Shown: positions 17,412 through 25,789, counted from the first letter of the stretch. The stretch is DNA of 36,612 nt from Verrucomicrobiota bacterium (GCA_025350905.1 JANXWY010000448.1:1-36612), one strand, 5' to 3'. The notes: generated by a model not told the origin, from the sequence alone. Program-made: numbers and translations.

Positions 17412-17633
17412 CTACGGGTTCTGCCGTTCCGTTTTCTGGCCCGCGTTCTTCTTCCGAGGATTGCATTTTTCACAGTCCTTGCCGGCTTTCTTGGCGGCGA
17501 CGCAGCACTTATGGGGGCAGGGCTTGCTTTCAGCCTTGGCCTTTTCGCAACAGTTTTTTTCGGCCGCGAACGCGGGGCCGACCAGCCATCCGCCGAGAAC
17601 CAGGGCGGCCAACCCAATTTTGATGCGGTTCAT
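17412..17633 (-). CDS. Small Cys-rich secreted peptide
   Basis: A 73-residue protein with a signal peptide (MNRIKIGLAALVLGGWLVGPAFAA) and a mature part of about 49 residues holding seven cysteines, including two CC pairs, CPHKCC and CEKC, amid many lysines. The pattern suggests metal binding or disulfide knots. No family is recognised. It lies 71 bases downstream of the protease-like gene on the same strand and may share its transcript. Support for a real gene is the well-formed signal peptide followed by a coherent Cys/Lys-rich mature region; the ribosome-binding site is weak (AAGAA). Confidence 0.65.
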   Translation of the reverse strand: MNRIKIGLAALVLGGWLVGPAFAAEKNCCEKAKAESKPCPHKCCVAAKKAGKDCEKCNPRKKNAGQKTERQNP

Positions 17634-17704
17634 TTCTTGACTTTGAGTGTGGTTGGTTATTTCAACATTCCGGCAGGGCCGTTCGATGGTTTTCCGCGGC
17701 CGCC

Positions 17705-19198
17705 CTATTTCAGGGCCGCGGCTTTGGGCGTGATCTGGGTGGCTTCCGCGATGCCGAACCGTTCGAGGACGCGTTGGGTGGCTTCGCGTTCGGCGTCGCC
17801 CGCGGCGAGGACGATTCGCTGGAGGGATTCGTTGGGCACAAAGTCAAAGACGTGAAACTTGTCCTTCGGCTGCTGCAACGCGGCGCGTAATTCGGTCAAG
17901 CTGGTGACGCGCTGGCCGTTGACTTTGTCCACGGCAAAGCCCCGTTGTTCCTGATAGCCCAGGTTGAAGGCGTCAGGCAAAACCTGTGAGAGAATCACGA
18001 TCCCGGCTTGGTCGCGGGTGGCTTCCTCGCCGGTGTAGTACGTGAAACGAAACGGCGCGCGCCGTTCCCAGTCATTGCCCCAGCGTTGCAGATAAGGGAC
18101 GGTCAGCGGTTGAAACACCAGCCCTCCCACGATGAGATAATCGGGCGGCTGATCGTAAACTCCGGTGGGCACCAGCGAGTGGGCAAACTCGTATTTGGGC
18201 AGGCGATAGGTGACCTCGAGCGGTTTGCCGTCGCGCCAGATTTTCATTTTCACATCGTCGCCTGCCCACTTGCCCCGCGTGGAGAGATTTTCGAGCATGA
18301 GCGAACCAAACTCCGGATCGAGATAATCGCCCTGCAGATCCACGTCGAAGCCGTCAATCTCCAGGATGATGTCGCGCGGCTGAAGTACCTGCTCGCCGGC
18401 GTCGGGACGCTCCGGGACATTGATCACGAGCACTCCCCGGGGTTCGCCGGGCAGCCGGAGGTGCGCAAGGGAGGCCGGATTCTCGGCCGGCTGCCAGTAA
18501 AAATGAAAATAGCCGAGGCCGCGCGCGTTGCCGGCCTGGCGCGCCGCCAAAATCGTCCGCATGAACGCGGCGGGGATGACCTTGCAGGTGCGTCCCCGTT
18601 GCGCCGCCACGATGCCGACGATCTGCGAATTGGCCACGACGGGTTCGCCCAATCCGGCGCCTTGAATCTCCGAGGACAATTCCAATTGCACATGACTAAT
18701 GCTGCTTAACTCGCTCTGGCGGACTGCAAACTGGGTGAATTCCGCCGAGCGACTTTCGAGTTTGCCTTCCCGCCAGCGGATGATTTGCAGGGCGGCCCCC
18801 TCGGCGGGCGCTTGGCCGTTGAGCTTGGCGGGTTGGAGACCGCTCCAAAACGTGGCGTCATCCGTGGTGAGCACAGCCAGGTTGGCGTGGTAGTCCACCC
18901 ACTCAACCTTGGCATTCGTCCATTTGCCGCGGCCGCCCTTCTGCAGGCGGACGAGGACGCGGTCGGACAAGTCCTGCGCGGTGGTAATGATCTGGCGTTC
19001 CCCCACGACGAGGCCGATCTTGATCGAGCGATCATTCCGTCGGTTCCAGGGCTGATAGTAATCGTATAAGTTCCGCGAGACTTCGACTTTGACGACGGAT
19101 TTTTCCCAGAGCCGGGCGACGGCCGTTGGGTCAGCGGCGGCGAACGCGGGCAACATTGCCAGCCAAGCCCACAACAAGTTCAGGTGCAGGAATTTCAT
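17705..19198 (-). CDS. Inactive Deg/HtrA-like protein with PDZ region (pseudoprotease)
   Basis: A 497-residue secreted protein (signal peptide LLWAWLAMLPAFAA) with the layout of the Deg protease encoded just upstream: a trypsin-like domain, then a PDZ region (GVLVINVPERPDAGEQVLQPRDIILEIDGFDV) and a second C-terminal PDZ-like region (GFAVDKVNGQRVTSLTEL). All three catalytic positions appear lost. The histidine motif TNAHVV is replaced by TTAQDL (Gln75), the aspartate of HDCDLALL by YHANLAVL (Asn106), and GNSGGP by AGLGEP (Leu183 at the serine). The start codon overlaps the stop of the active protease as ATGA, so the two are likely translated together. A regulatory, scaffold or substrate-binding partner of the active enzyme is the simplest reading. 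Family assignment is confident; loss of activity is inferred from the alignment. Confidence 0.85.
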   Translation of the reverse strand: MKFLHLNLLWAWLAMLPAFAAADPTAVARLWEKSVVKVEVSRNLYDYYQPWNRRNDRSIKIGLVVGERQIITTAQDLSDRVLVRLQKGGRGKWTNAKVEWVDYHANLAVLTTDDATFWSGLQPAKLNGQAPAEGAALQIIRWREGKLESRSAEFTQFAVRQSELSSISHVQLELSSEIQGAGLGEPVVANSQIVGIVAAQRGRTCKVIPAAFMRTILAARQAGNARGLGYFHFYWQPAENPASLAHLRLPGEPRGVLVINVPERPDAGEQVLQPRDIILEIDGFDVDLQGDYLDPEFGSLMLENLSTRGKWAGDDVKMKIWRDGKPLEVTYRLPKYEFAHSLVPTGVYDQPPDYLIVGGLVFQPLTVPYLQRWGNDWERRAPFRFTYYTGEEATRDQAGIVILSQVLPDAFNLGYQEQRGFAVDKVNGQRVTSLTELRAALQQPKDKFHVFDFVPNESLQRIVLAAGDAEREATQRVLERFGIAEATQITPKAAALK

Positions 19199-20646
19199 AG
19201 CTGTCGGTCGCGGGGGACGCCGTAAGTCTTGAGGATTTTGGTGTTGGCGCGCACGGCTTCGGTGTGTTCGAGGGCTTCGAACTGGTGGCTCTTGATGAAC
19301 TCAATCACGTCGTAGGTGTTGGTGCTGGTTTCGAAGGCGTGGATGGCGTCAGCCAGCTTTTCGATGCGCGCGCCGTTGATGCGGTCTACCAGCACCCGGC
19401 CGCGGACCCGAAAATTCGCATTGACGGCATCGGCGAGGACGCTGCTCAGGACGACCGGTTCTTCGCGGACCAGCGCCGGCTCCTCGAGCGATCGGTAGAA
19501 CAATTCATAGGTCAGGTCGGTGCCGGAGCCCTCGGTGTTATCGCGGGTGGCGGCGCCCAGGTAATCTCGCGAGAGCGGCGTGAACACCAGCCCGCCGAAA
19601 AAAAAGTACCGCGGCTTCACGTCGAATTGATTGCCTTCGGGCTGGTCCTCGTCCGAAGCCGCCACCTTCACGTTTACGTTTTGTTCCTGGCCGGCCCGCC
19701 AAATCTTGAGCGGCACCGTGTCGCCACTCTGCCCGAGCTGAAATCCCAAAGCGCAGAAGACCCGGTTGCTCTGATACAATATCGTTCCGTCACTTGCCAC
19801 GGGAAATTCGCCGACCTGCAAAACGACATCGTCCGGCTGCAACACGTTGCTGGCGCTGGAATGCGGCCGTAGATAATCCACCCGCGTCCCGAGGTTGTTG
19901 TCCGGCAATTGAAGCCGAGTACGGTAGGCGGGATTCTGTAGCGGCACAAAATGCACGCCCACCAGCGGCACGCCATCGTAATGTTTGTCCTCCACGTCCT
20001 TCAGGAAGCGCTGGATCACTGGTGGGGGGATGAAAAAGCCGGTGTTCTCCAAGCCGGCAATGCCCTGAAAGGCCACGCCCACCACGCGGTCGTCCTGGAT
20101 CACTGGCCCGCCGCTGTTGCCGGGGTTGATCGCCGCGTCGGTTTGCACGGTCAACAACCGGCGATTGCCGATATGCGAGTACGCGCTCATCTCGATGCGC
20201 GACACGACGCCCCGGGTGTAGGAGATTTCCTCGCCGCCCGCCGGATACCCGTACGTGACCACGGTCGAGCGCACCTTGGGCAGCTCGCCGAAGTCCAGGG
20301 CTGGCAGCTGATCGAAAAAGCTTTCATCCGCCACCGTCAACAAGGCGAGGTCACAATCGTGGCCGATGTATTCCACGGTCGCGAGGTAGGGTTTCGCGTC
20401 CTGATATTTTCGCACGATGATCTGGCGGCACCAGCTGACCACGTGGGCATTGGTCATGATGCGTTTGCCCTTGATGACGAAGCCCGAACCGCCTGCCCGC
20501 TGCACCGCGTCGAACCGCCACGGCGCCGACCAGTCCGGTTCCTGGCGATAAGTGAGGATTTGAATGGCCGAACGCTCGGGTTCGGTGGCGAAACCATTGA
20601 TCACTGAGATAATCAGCAGGGCCACGATCGCATTTTTCAGGAACAC
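19195..20646 (-). CDS. Deg/HtrA-family serine protease with PDZ domains
   Basis: A 483-residue exported protease (hydrophobic N-terminus FLKNAIVALLIISVINGFA). The catalytic triad is intact: His68 in MTNAHVV, Asp99 in GHDCDLALL, Ser178 in NPGNSGGPVI. A PDZ region follows (GTRVDYLRPHSSASNVLQPDDVVLQVGEFPV), then a C-terminal PDZ-like part (VLVDRINGARIEKLADAIHAF). The layout, with the segment VHFVPLQNPAYRTRLQLPD between protease and PDZ, resembles the Deg2/Deg9 type known from plants more than E. coli DegP. Likely role: cleavage of damaged or misfolded envelope proteins. The start is a GTG at 20646, next to a G-rich stretch. The gene overlaps the inactive homologue by four bases. Confidence 0.9.
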   Translation of the reverse strand: MFLKNAIVALLIISVINGFATEPERSAIQILTYRQEPDWSAPWRFDAVQRAGGSGFVIKGKRIMTNAHVVSWCRQIIVRKYQDAKPYLATVEYIGHDCDLALLTVADESFFDQLPALDFGELPKVRSTVVTYGYPAGGEEISYTRGVVSRIEMSAYSHIGNRRLLTVQTDAAINPGNSGGPVIQDDRVVGVAFQGIAGLENTGFFIPPPVIQRFLKDVEDKHYDGVPLVGVHFVPLQNPAYRTRLQLPDNNLGTRVDYLRPHSSASNVLQPDDVVLQVGEFPVASDGTILYQSNRVFCALGFQLGQSGDTVPLKIWRAGQEQNVNVKVAASDEDQPEGNQFDVKPRYFFFGGLVFTPLSRDYLGAATRDNTEGSGTDLTYELFYRSLEEPALVREEPVVLSSVLADAVNANFRVRGRVLVDRINGARIEKLADAIHAFETSTNTYDVIEFIKSHQFEALEHTEAVRANTKILKTYGVPRDRQL

Positions 20647-20849
20647 CCCCGCAAAATGAAAGCTCTCGCAGAATTGGTCAAGGTATTATCCGGTCACCAG
20701 CCGCGAGGCGATGCTGGAATGTGTGCCCCGCCAGCGTGTTTCGGCCCCGAGGCGGTGTGGGCGCAACCACGGTTTACGCAGGGTTGGCCATTCATCGGGG
20801 GTCGTTGCCTTCCGTTCGCGCGGCCGCGTTGCCTTATGCCCTCGGGCTG

Positions 20850-21506
20850 TCAGCTAAAGGCGCAGTCCATTTCGACGGCGACGGCGAGCCGTTTCAAGTA
20901 TTCTTCGCGCGAGACCTCCACCGCGCCGAGTTGGCGCGTGGCGGGTGTGCGCATTTGGATGTCGAACAACGCGAAACCGCGCGTCCGCAGATGCGCAAGG
21001 AGATAATAGAGCGCGACCTTGGAGGCATTTGTGGCGCGGTGGAACATGGATTCGCCGGCGAAGCATCCACCGAGACTCACGCCGTAGATGCCGCCGACGA
21101 GTTCGCTCCCGCGCCAGCACTCGACGCTGTGGGCGTCGCCCTGCTCGTGCAACAGCGTGTAGGCTTCGAGGAACTCGGGCGTGATCCAGGTTTCCCCGCG
21201 CCCGGGCGCCGGGTCTGCGCAAGCCTGCATGACTTGGCGGAACGCGCGGTTGTGGGTGATTTCAAACGGCTGCTGGCGGATGAATTTCGCGAGGCTGCGC
21301 GGGAGGTGAAATTTCTCAAGCTCGAAAATCCCGCGCGGGTCAGGCGACCACCAGGTGATGGGATTCACCGTCCACGGAAAAATCCCGCTGCGATAGGCCA
21401 ACCGCAGGCGCGGCGCGGACAAGTCGCCGCCGATGGCCACCAATCCATTCCCCGCCGCCGCACGCGGATCTGGAAAGCACAGGGGTTGATCGAGCCGGGT
21501 GGGCAT
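20850..21506 (-). CDS. aat: Leucyl/phenylalanyl-tRNA-protein transferase
   Basis: A 218-residue cytoplasmic enzyme that moves Leu or Phe from charged tRNA onto proteins with N-terminal Arg or Lys, creating primary N-degrons. Family motifs are present: GLVAIGGDLSAPRLRLAYRSGIFPW near the start, WWSPDPRGIF, then GETWITPEFLEAYTLLHEQGDAHSVE, LVGGIYGVSLGGCFAGESMF, and FDIQMRTPATRQLGAVEVSREEYL near the end. Length fits the usual 200-235. It starts 12 bases after the DUF2017-like gene, two genes downstream of clpS, so transferase and N-degron adaptor are made together. Confidence 0.95.
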   Translation of the reverse strand: MPTRLDQPLCFPDPRAAAGNGLVAIGGDLSAPRLRLAYRSGIFPWTVNPITWWSPDPRGIFELEKFHLPRSLAKFIRQQPFEITHNRAFRQVMQACADPAPGRGETWITPEFLEAYTLLHEQGDAHSVECWRGSELVGGIYGVSLGGCFAGESMFHRATNASKVALYYLLAHLRTRGFALFDIQMRTPATRQLGAVEVSREEYLKRLAVAVEMDCAFS

Positions 21507-21518
21507 GCGAGCAAACGC

Positions 21519-22007
21519 TCAATCCCCTGCCCAGTGGGGCGACTCACTGATGCCCAGGGCCGTCAGCAAGCCGGACTGGAACAAACCGCAGCTCTCCAAG
21601 GCGAAGAAATATTTTGCGTTTTGCTCCGTGACGGCGGGGGCGGCGCCTGATGCCGGTTCGCCCAGGGCCAGCCAACTCCCCACGCGCACATCGTTGAGCA
21701 CCTGCAGCAGCCACTCGATTTGCAAGGGCGTCAGCTCGAGCTCGAAGCCGGATTTGGTGGCGCGCCAGCGCTGCGGTTCATTCAACAGAGCCAGGACTTG
21801 CCGGCGATTCGCCTGGCGCACTTCGGCGAGGCTGGCTTCGAGCAGCCGCTGGTTTTCTTCGGCATGGGGTCCTTGGTCCGCCTGGCTCAACCGATGATGC
21901 GCCGCCGGGACGAGCGGGTAATGCTTGAGCGTTTCGAACAGCAGTTGTTGCTCCCCATGTCCAAGCTGAAAGACGGAACCGTCCTGGCCCACGCGGAGCA
22001 GCTTCAC
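21519..22007 (-). CDS. DUF2017-like protein between clpS and aat
   Basis: A 162-residue, predicted soluble, helix-rich protein without signal peptide or membrane segment. It begins MKLLRVGQDGSVFQLGHGEQQLLFETLKHYP and has a conserved-looking helical region LTPLQIEWLLQVLNDVRVGSWLALGEP. Similar proteins (DUF2017) follow clpS in Actinobacteria; I infer the relationship from position, size and general pattern, not from an alignment. The GTG start overlaps the clpS stop as GTGA, indicating translational coupling. The function is unknown; a role in N-degron recognition or ClpS control is suggested by context only. Confidence 0.75.
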   Translation of the reverse strand: MKLLRVGQDGSVFQLGHGEQQLLFETLKHYPLVPAAHHRLSQADQGPHAEENQRLLEASLAEVRQANRRQVLALLNEPQRWRATKSGFELELTPLQIEWLLQVLNDVRVGSWLALGEPASGAAPAVTEQNAKYFFALESCGLFQSGLLTALGISESPHWAGD

Positions 22008-22303
22008 GGCTCGCGCTCCATGGTGGCGTGCAGCGTGTATTTCTGGAGTTCGTGGACGTAGTGCTCGGCTTTCTCCATCGTCGTGCGCGCCAACACGCTT
22101 TTGCCCTGCCGATGGACTTCCAGCATATGGACCTCCGCCTTCGCGCGGTTCCAGCCAAACACCGTTTGGAACACATGCATGACGTAAGTCATCAAGTTAA
22201 TCGGATCATTCCAACAAATCACCAGCCACCCCGGCGCCAAGTCGGATTTTGAACCGGTCTTCGCCTCGTGTTCGATGTTGGGCAAGACTTCGGTGTCGGC
22301 CAT
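22004..22303 (-). CDS. clpS: ATP-dependent Clp protease adaptor ClpS
   Basis: A 99-residue cytoplasmic adaptor that binds N-terminal Leu, Phe, Tyr or Trp and hands the substrate to ClpAP or ClpCP. The core starts with WLVICWNDPINLMTYVMHVFQTVFGW and includes LEVHRQGKSV. Residues matching the E. coli N-degron pocket are Asn32, Asp33, Met38 and His64 (for Asn34, Asp35, Met40, His66). The second acidic pocket residue (Asp36 in E. coli) is Pro34 here, as in the WNDPVNLM form of Actinobacteria. It is first in a coupled set with the DUF2017-like gene and aat. Confidence 0.95.
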   Translation of the reverse strand: MADTEVLPNIEHEAKTGSKSDLAPGWLVICWNDPINLMTYVMHVFQTVFGWNRAKAEVHMLEVHRQGKSVLARTTMEKAEHYVHELQKYTLHATMEREP

Positions 22304-22710
22304 AGCAAGAATCTATCGGGAACTGGGGGAATGTCGAGATGGACGCGAGGGTAATGCCACCAACCCCTCAGTGTCGCAGCGAATGCGGGAGATTTTGAAT
22401 GGCTAGCTCACAAACCTACAAAATGTTTGATTCAGTCGGTGGCGGGACGGCGGCTTCGCAATTGTGGAGTCGAAGAGTGGCGCGGTGGCGTGAAGGCGGG
22501 CCGTAACTGTGTCCGGCCCTTTCGGTTGGCGGTAACGACGCTCGTTCCGGTCATCGGTTTGGGGCTTGACGTGACCCACTTGCTGGAGGTCGGCCCAGGT
22601 ATAATACCGGGGAACCTCTTCGTCGTCGAATGCCCGCATAGGATTACGCACACCGGAGGTCATCGAAAATAATCCCGCCCGTGTCCGCACTTGAGGTGCG
22701 AACAAATTGG
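22304..22710. other. Intergenic stretch, no supported gene
   Basis: 407 bases between the GH57 stop and clpS. A minus-strand frame from 22663 to 22403 (86 codons, with MRAFDDEEVPRYYTWADLQ near its start) is open and begins 48 bases after the GH57 stop. Its second half has arbitrary composition and no family is recognised, so it is not called as a gene. The clpS promoter should lie in this stretch or upstream of GH57, but no convincing -35/-10 pair was found. Confidence 0.5.
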
Positions 22711-24156
22711 CTAAAAATCGTGGGTGAGGATCGCTTCAGTGCGACGGCAGAGCTCCCGACCGTAATCCGTCCAAATTCCCTGGCCCCAGTACCGATAACA
22801 ACTCGTCTGCGAACAAAGCAGGTGGAACAGCGCGTTGCGGTACCGCGGGTCGCTGGTCGGCAGGTTGCGCTTGAGAACTTTTTCGTTGAACAGCGAACTG
22901 CTCTTCTCCATCGGGCCGAGGACGTTTTCGTAACCTCGCACCCACGAGATGTCGTTGGTCCAACTGCCGCCTTCCATGTGGAAGCGATGATCCTGTTTTT
23001 TCAGCTCCTCGATCAGGACGGCCATTTTCTTTTCGCCGTCACCGGCCTTGAACTTTTCCCAGATGCGCTTCTGGTGAATCGGCTGCAGCGCGGGGAAATC
23101 CTGCTCGCCGAGGCCGAGCGCCGCCAGATGATCGAGATACTCCGACACGTTCATCATCGGCGTGCGCGATCCGGAACATTCCCGAACGGCTTCGAGATAC
23201 TTAGGCGGAAACTCGTTCATCATCACCCCGCCGTTTTCGCCGTCGGCGATCTGCGTGACCAGCGGGGGAACTGGTTTGCCGGCCAGCTCCCAACGCGACA
23301 GCCCTTTCGCCTCGTAGTAGGGCTGCATTTGCGCGACGAGTTTGGTGTCGCTGCCCTGGGTCTTGAGGATGGCAATGATGCTGACCTCCTGACCGCGCGA
23401 GTTCCGGCAGATGAGCCGGTGCGGGAGATGTTTTTTTTTCGGGCCCTGGCCGTTCCCGGGTTGCTCCACGGTGTGCTCCTGCACAAGCAGCCATTCATAG
23501 CCATTATCGCGCAGCGTCTTGATGTATTCGTAGGCGATGTCGGGCTGATTCGGCAGCGCCATTTCGGCCGGCGAGAACCCGCGCACGCGACTCAAGGCTT
23601 CCAGCCCAAAGATCGCAGCGAAATGATGCCGCCACGCCCGGACGTGCAGGCGAAAATCCTGCACCGGGGTCGACGGCGCGACGGCGTGGCCCCACGGCAT
23701 ACCGAGCCACTCGGTCGTGTGGCGATAGCGTGGATCACAGGTAATGCGTTTCAAGCTGTCGAAGACATCATGCAGGCCCATGTGGCGCAGCCCATGGAAC
23801 AACGCGCCCGAATATTCCAACATGACGCGCGGCTGTTTACCCTCATCAATCAATTGAGGGATGAACTCACCCATGCGCTTGTAGCACCAGTGGAACACCG
23901 AGGCGTTGTGATTGTCGCCGATGCCAGGATTGTCCCGCATATGCTTCAGATTGCTGATGATCTCGGCGGTGGCCAGATCGGGCCCGCCCGCGGGAATCAA
24001 AGGCTGATGCATGTGCAAGGCGATGGCAAAAGCGCTGTTGATCCCGGCAAAATCAATCCCGCCCTCCGGGGTCCGCGGCGGGCGGGCGGTGTCGAGGAGG
24101 GACTCCGCGCCGCAGAGGTTGGGCAACTGATCAATGTATTCGGGTAAAGTATTCAT
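22711..24156 (-). CDS. Glycoside hydrolase family 57 protein
   Basis: A 481-residue cytoplasmic enzyme (no signal peptide) of the GH57 family, which includes alpha-amylases, 4-alpha-glucanotransferases and branching enzymes acting on glycogen-like alpha-glucans. The family's first motif is seen as HMHQPL (48-53). GFSPAEMA (193-200) fits the nucleophile region, with Glu198 the candidate. TQIADGENGGVMMNEF (301-316) fits the DGE motif carrying the acid/base. The core is followed by a helical C-terminal part rich in Trp and Tyr. At 481 residues it is shorter than classical branching enzymes. It stands alone, upstream of the clpS block, with no glycogen genes nearby, so the precise reaction is open. 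Confidence 0.85.
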   Translation of the reverse strand: MNTLPEYIDQLPNLCGAESLLDTARPPRTPEGGIDFAGINSAFAIALHMHQPLIPAGGPDLATAEIISNLKHMRDNPGIGDNHNASVFHWCYKRMGEFIPQLIDEGKQPRVMLEYSGALFHGLRHMGLHDVFDSLKRITCDPRYRHTTEWLGMPWGHAVAPSTPVQDFRLHVRAWRHHFAAIFGLEALSRVRGFSPAEMALPNQPDIAYEYIKTLRDNGYEWLLVQEHTVEQPGNGQGPKKKHLPHRLICRNSRGQEVSIIAILKTQGSDTKLVAQMQPYYEAKGLSRWELAGKPVPPLVTQIADGENGGVMMNEFPPKYLEAVRECSGSRTPMMNVSEYLDHLAALGLGEQDFPALQPIHQKRIWEKFKAGDGEKKMAVLIEELKKQDHRFHMEGGSWTNDISWVRGYENVLGPMEKSSSLFNEKVLKRNLPTSDPRYRNALFHLLCSQTSCYRYWGQGIWTDYGRELCRRTEAILTHDF

Positions 24157-24630
24157 GGCGTCTGCGCAAATTTGTGGGGGCCGGACGAACCGGCGAGAAC
24201 CTGATTCAATGGGTTTCGCCGACGGGCGCTGGGTGGCCGATGCTGGTGCTCACGCCGCTACCGTTAAGCGGCAGCCCCAGTGTTTGCAAGGCTATTCTTG
24301 TTTCGGGCGCCAACGAATGGCTGGCAAGGCTGAACGAATCTGGACCGGGCCGAACGATGCGAGCTGGGGTCACCCGGTCGGCCTTCGATCACGTCATCCA
24401 TCATCACGGACATTTGCGGGTCAAGGATGACGAACGTCAAAATGGTCATCTCACCAATCACTACCGCAGAACGCAGGCTGGCGGTCCGCATCAAACGCCA
24501 CCGAAGTCCAAGGACAGGAAAAGCCCGTGGCGGGGGAAGGATGGGGAACGGGTATCAGGCTACCGCCGGGGCAACGCTGCTGCCAGACTGTTGCCAGCGG
24601 GGGGTGGGGTGAGTAAACCCCGATAAAAGA
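24157..24630. other. Intergenic stretch between tRNA-Gly and GH57
   Basis: 474 bases with no supported gene. Open frames exist on both strands, but they have arbitrary composition and no recognisable motif. Just beyond the tRNA 3' end, in its direction of transcription, a weak GGGG/CCCC stem (about 24605-24622) could help termination. It lacks a T-run, so it is not called as a terminator. No integrase or direct repeat of the tRNA end was seen, so there is no sign of an island. Confidence 0.5.
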
Positions 24631-24707
24631 TGGAGCGAGCGAAGGGATTCGAACCCTCGACATTCACGTTGGCAACGTGACGCTCTACCAGACTGAGCTA
24701 CGCTCGC
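24631..24707 (-). tRNA. tRNA-Gly (anticodon GCC)
   Basis: A 77-base tRNA including an encoded CCA end. On the minus strand the acceptor stem GCGAGCG pairs with CGCTCGC, the D arm is GCTC/GAGC, and the anticodon stem TCACG/CGTGA encloses the loop TTGCCAA with anticodon GCC. The T arm has GAGGG, TTCGAAT and CCCTT, including one G-T pair. Base 73 is T, as usual for bacterial tRNA-Gly, followed by CCA. All stems close. Confidence 0.97.
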
Positions 24708-24901
24708 TTCCAAAAACAGCAGCCGCAAGCTACGGAAATCCGGCCGGAACGCAAGCTCTGTTTTGGCTCTGTTTTGGCCGTGGCAAAGACCGGGTGCTTG
24801 GTCACCCGGTTGATCAATTCACGCTGCGAGCGAACGGGAGCTGGGAAATGGATCTGGCTTTGCGGCTTGTCGCGCTGCCGGCGCACCGCTAATTTGCCCG
24901 G

Positions 24902-25789
24902 GTGGAACACGAAGCCAACAAGCGGTTCATCGAAGCGCTCACGCGCTCGCAGATTTATCAGGACTACGAACGCGCCTTCAGCAAGACCACCGGCCTGCCG
25001 CTGACACTGCGTCCCGTCGAATCCTGGCATATCGTCCAACGTGGGAAAAAAGCCGAGAACCCCTTCTGCGCCCTCATGGCCGAGAATAACCGCGCGTGCG
25101 CCGCCTGTCTCGAAACCCAGCAGAAGATTGCCGAAGCCGCCGGCGCCGGCCCCCGCACGGTGAAATGTTTCGCCGGCTTGTGCGACACGGGCGTGCCGGT
25201 TTCCATCGGCGATGAGTTGCTCGGTTTCCTCCAGACCGGACAGATCTTCCTCAAGAAACCCACCCGCGCCCAGTTTGCCCGCGCCGCCAAGCAGCTCGTC
25301 GACTGGGGCTGGCAGGTGGATTTGCGCCGACTCGAAGAAGCTTACTTCCAAACCCGCGTCATTTCGCCGAAGGAATACGAATCCGTCGTGCGGCTGCTCA
25401 CCATTTTCGCCCAACACCTCTCGCTCGTCAGCAATCAGTTGCTCGTCCGCAACGCCAACGCCGAGCCGCCGGCCATTACGCGCGCCAAACAGTTCATCAA
25501 GGAGCATCAGGCCGACGAAATCTCGCTCGGCGACGTCGCCAAGGCGGTGAACACCAGCACGTTTTACTTTTGCAAAATGTTCAAGAAGACGACCGGGTTG
25601 AATTTCACGGATTACCTCTCGCGCGTCCGGGTGGAGAAAGCCCGGAATCTCCTGCTCAATCCGAACCTGCGCATCAGTGAGATCGCTTTTGCGGCGGGAT
25701 TTCAATCTTTGAGCCACTTCAACCGCGTCTTCCGGAGGATCGCGGGCGAATCTCCGACCCGCTATCGTGCGAAATTACCGGTCGCGTGA
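24902..25789 (+). CDS. AraC-family regulator with PocR sensory domain
   Basis: A 295-residue transcription factor. The N-terminal ~165 residues fit the PocR ligand-binding domain, with the cysteine set typical of the group: Cys56, Cys66, Cys69 (NNRACAACLETQQ), Cys89 and Cys94 (VKCFAGLCDTGVPV). Then comes ISIGDELLGFLQTGQIF-like core sequence. Residues ~193-292 are the AraC double helix-turn-helix (EISLGDVAKAVNTSTFYFCKMFKKTTG and RISEIAFAAGFQSLSHFNRVFRR). PocR-type domains sense small molecules such as 1,2-propanediol in the founding case; the ligand here is unknown. The start is GTG at 24902; an upstream ATG at 24848 is cut by a stop. The c-type haem protein gene follows on the same strand after about 220 bases and is a candidate target. 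Confidence 0.9.
   Translation: MEHEANKRFIEALTRSQIYQDYERAFSKTTGLPLTLRPVESWHIVQRGKKAENPFCALMAENNRACAACLETQQKIAEAAGAGPRTVKCFAGLCDTGVPVSIGDELLGFLQTGQIFLKKPTRAQFARAAKQLVDWGWQVDLRRLEEAYFQTRVISPKEYESVVRLLTIFAQHLSLVSNQLLVRNANAEPPAITRAKQFIKEHQADEISLGDVAKAVNTSTFYFCKMFKKTTGLNFTDYLSRVRVEKARNLLLNPNLRISEIAFAAGFQSLSHFNRVFRRIAGESPTRYRAKLPVA

Noticed and set aside
22403-22705. Small minus-strand gene downstream of GH57
   Set aside because: It has no family match, weak start signals and arbitrary composition in its second half; it is mentioned only in the intergenic entry.
22681-24147. Plus-strand open frame of 488 codons
   Set aside because: It is antisense to the GH57 gene, whose motifs are clear; it has no domain of its own.
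24605-24622. Terminator after tRNA-Gly
   Set aside because: There is a four-base stem only and no T-run, so it is not convincing.
24157-24707. tRNA-Gly as an integration site for a genomic island
   Set aside because: No integrase, no repeat of the tRNA 3' end and no foreign-looking gene set lies next to it.
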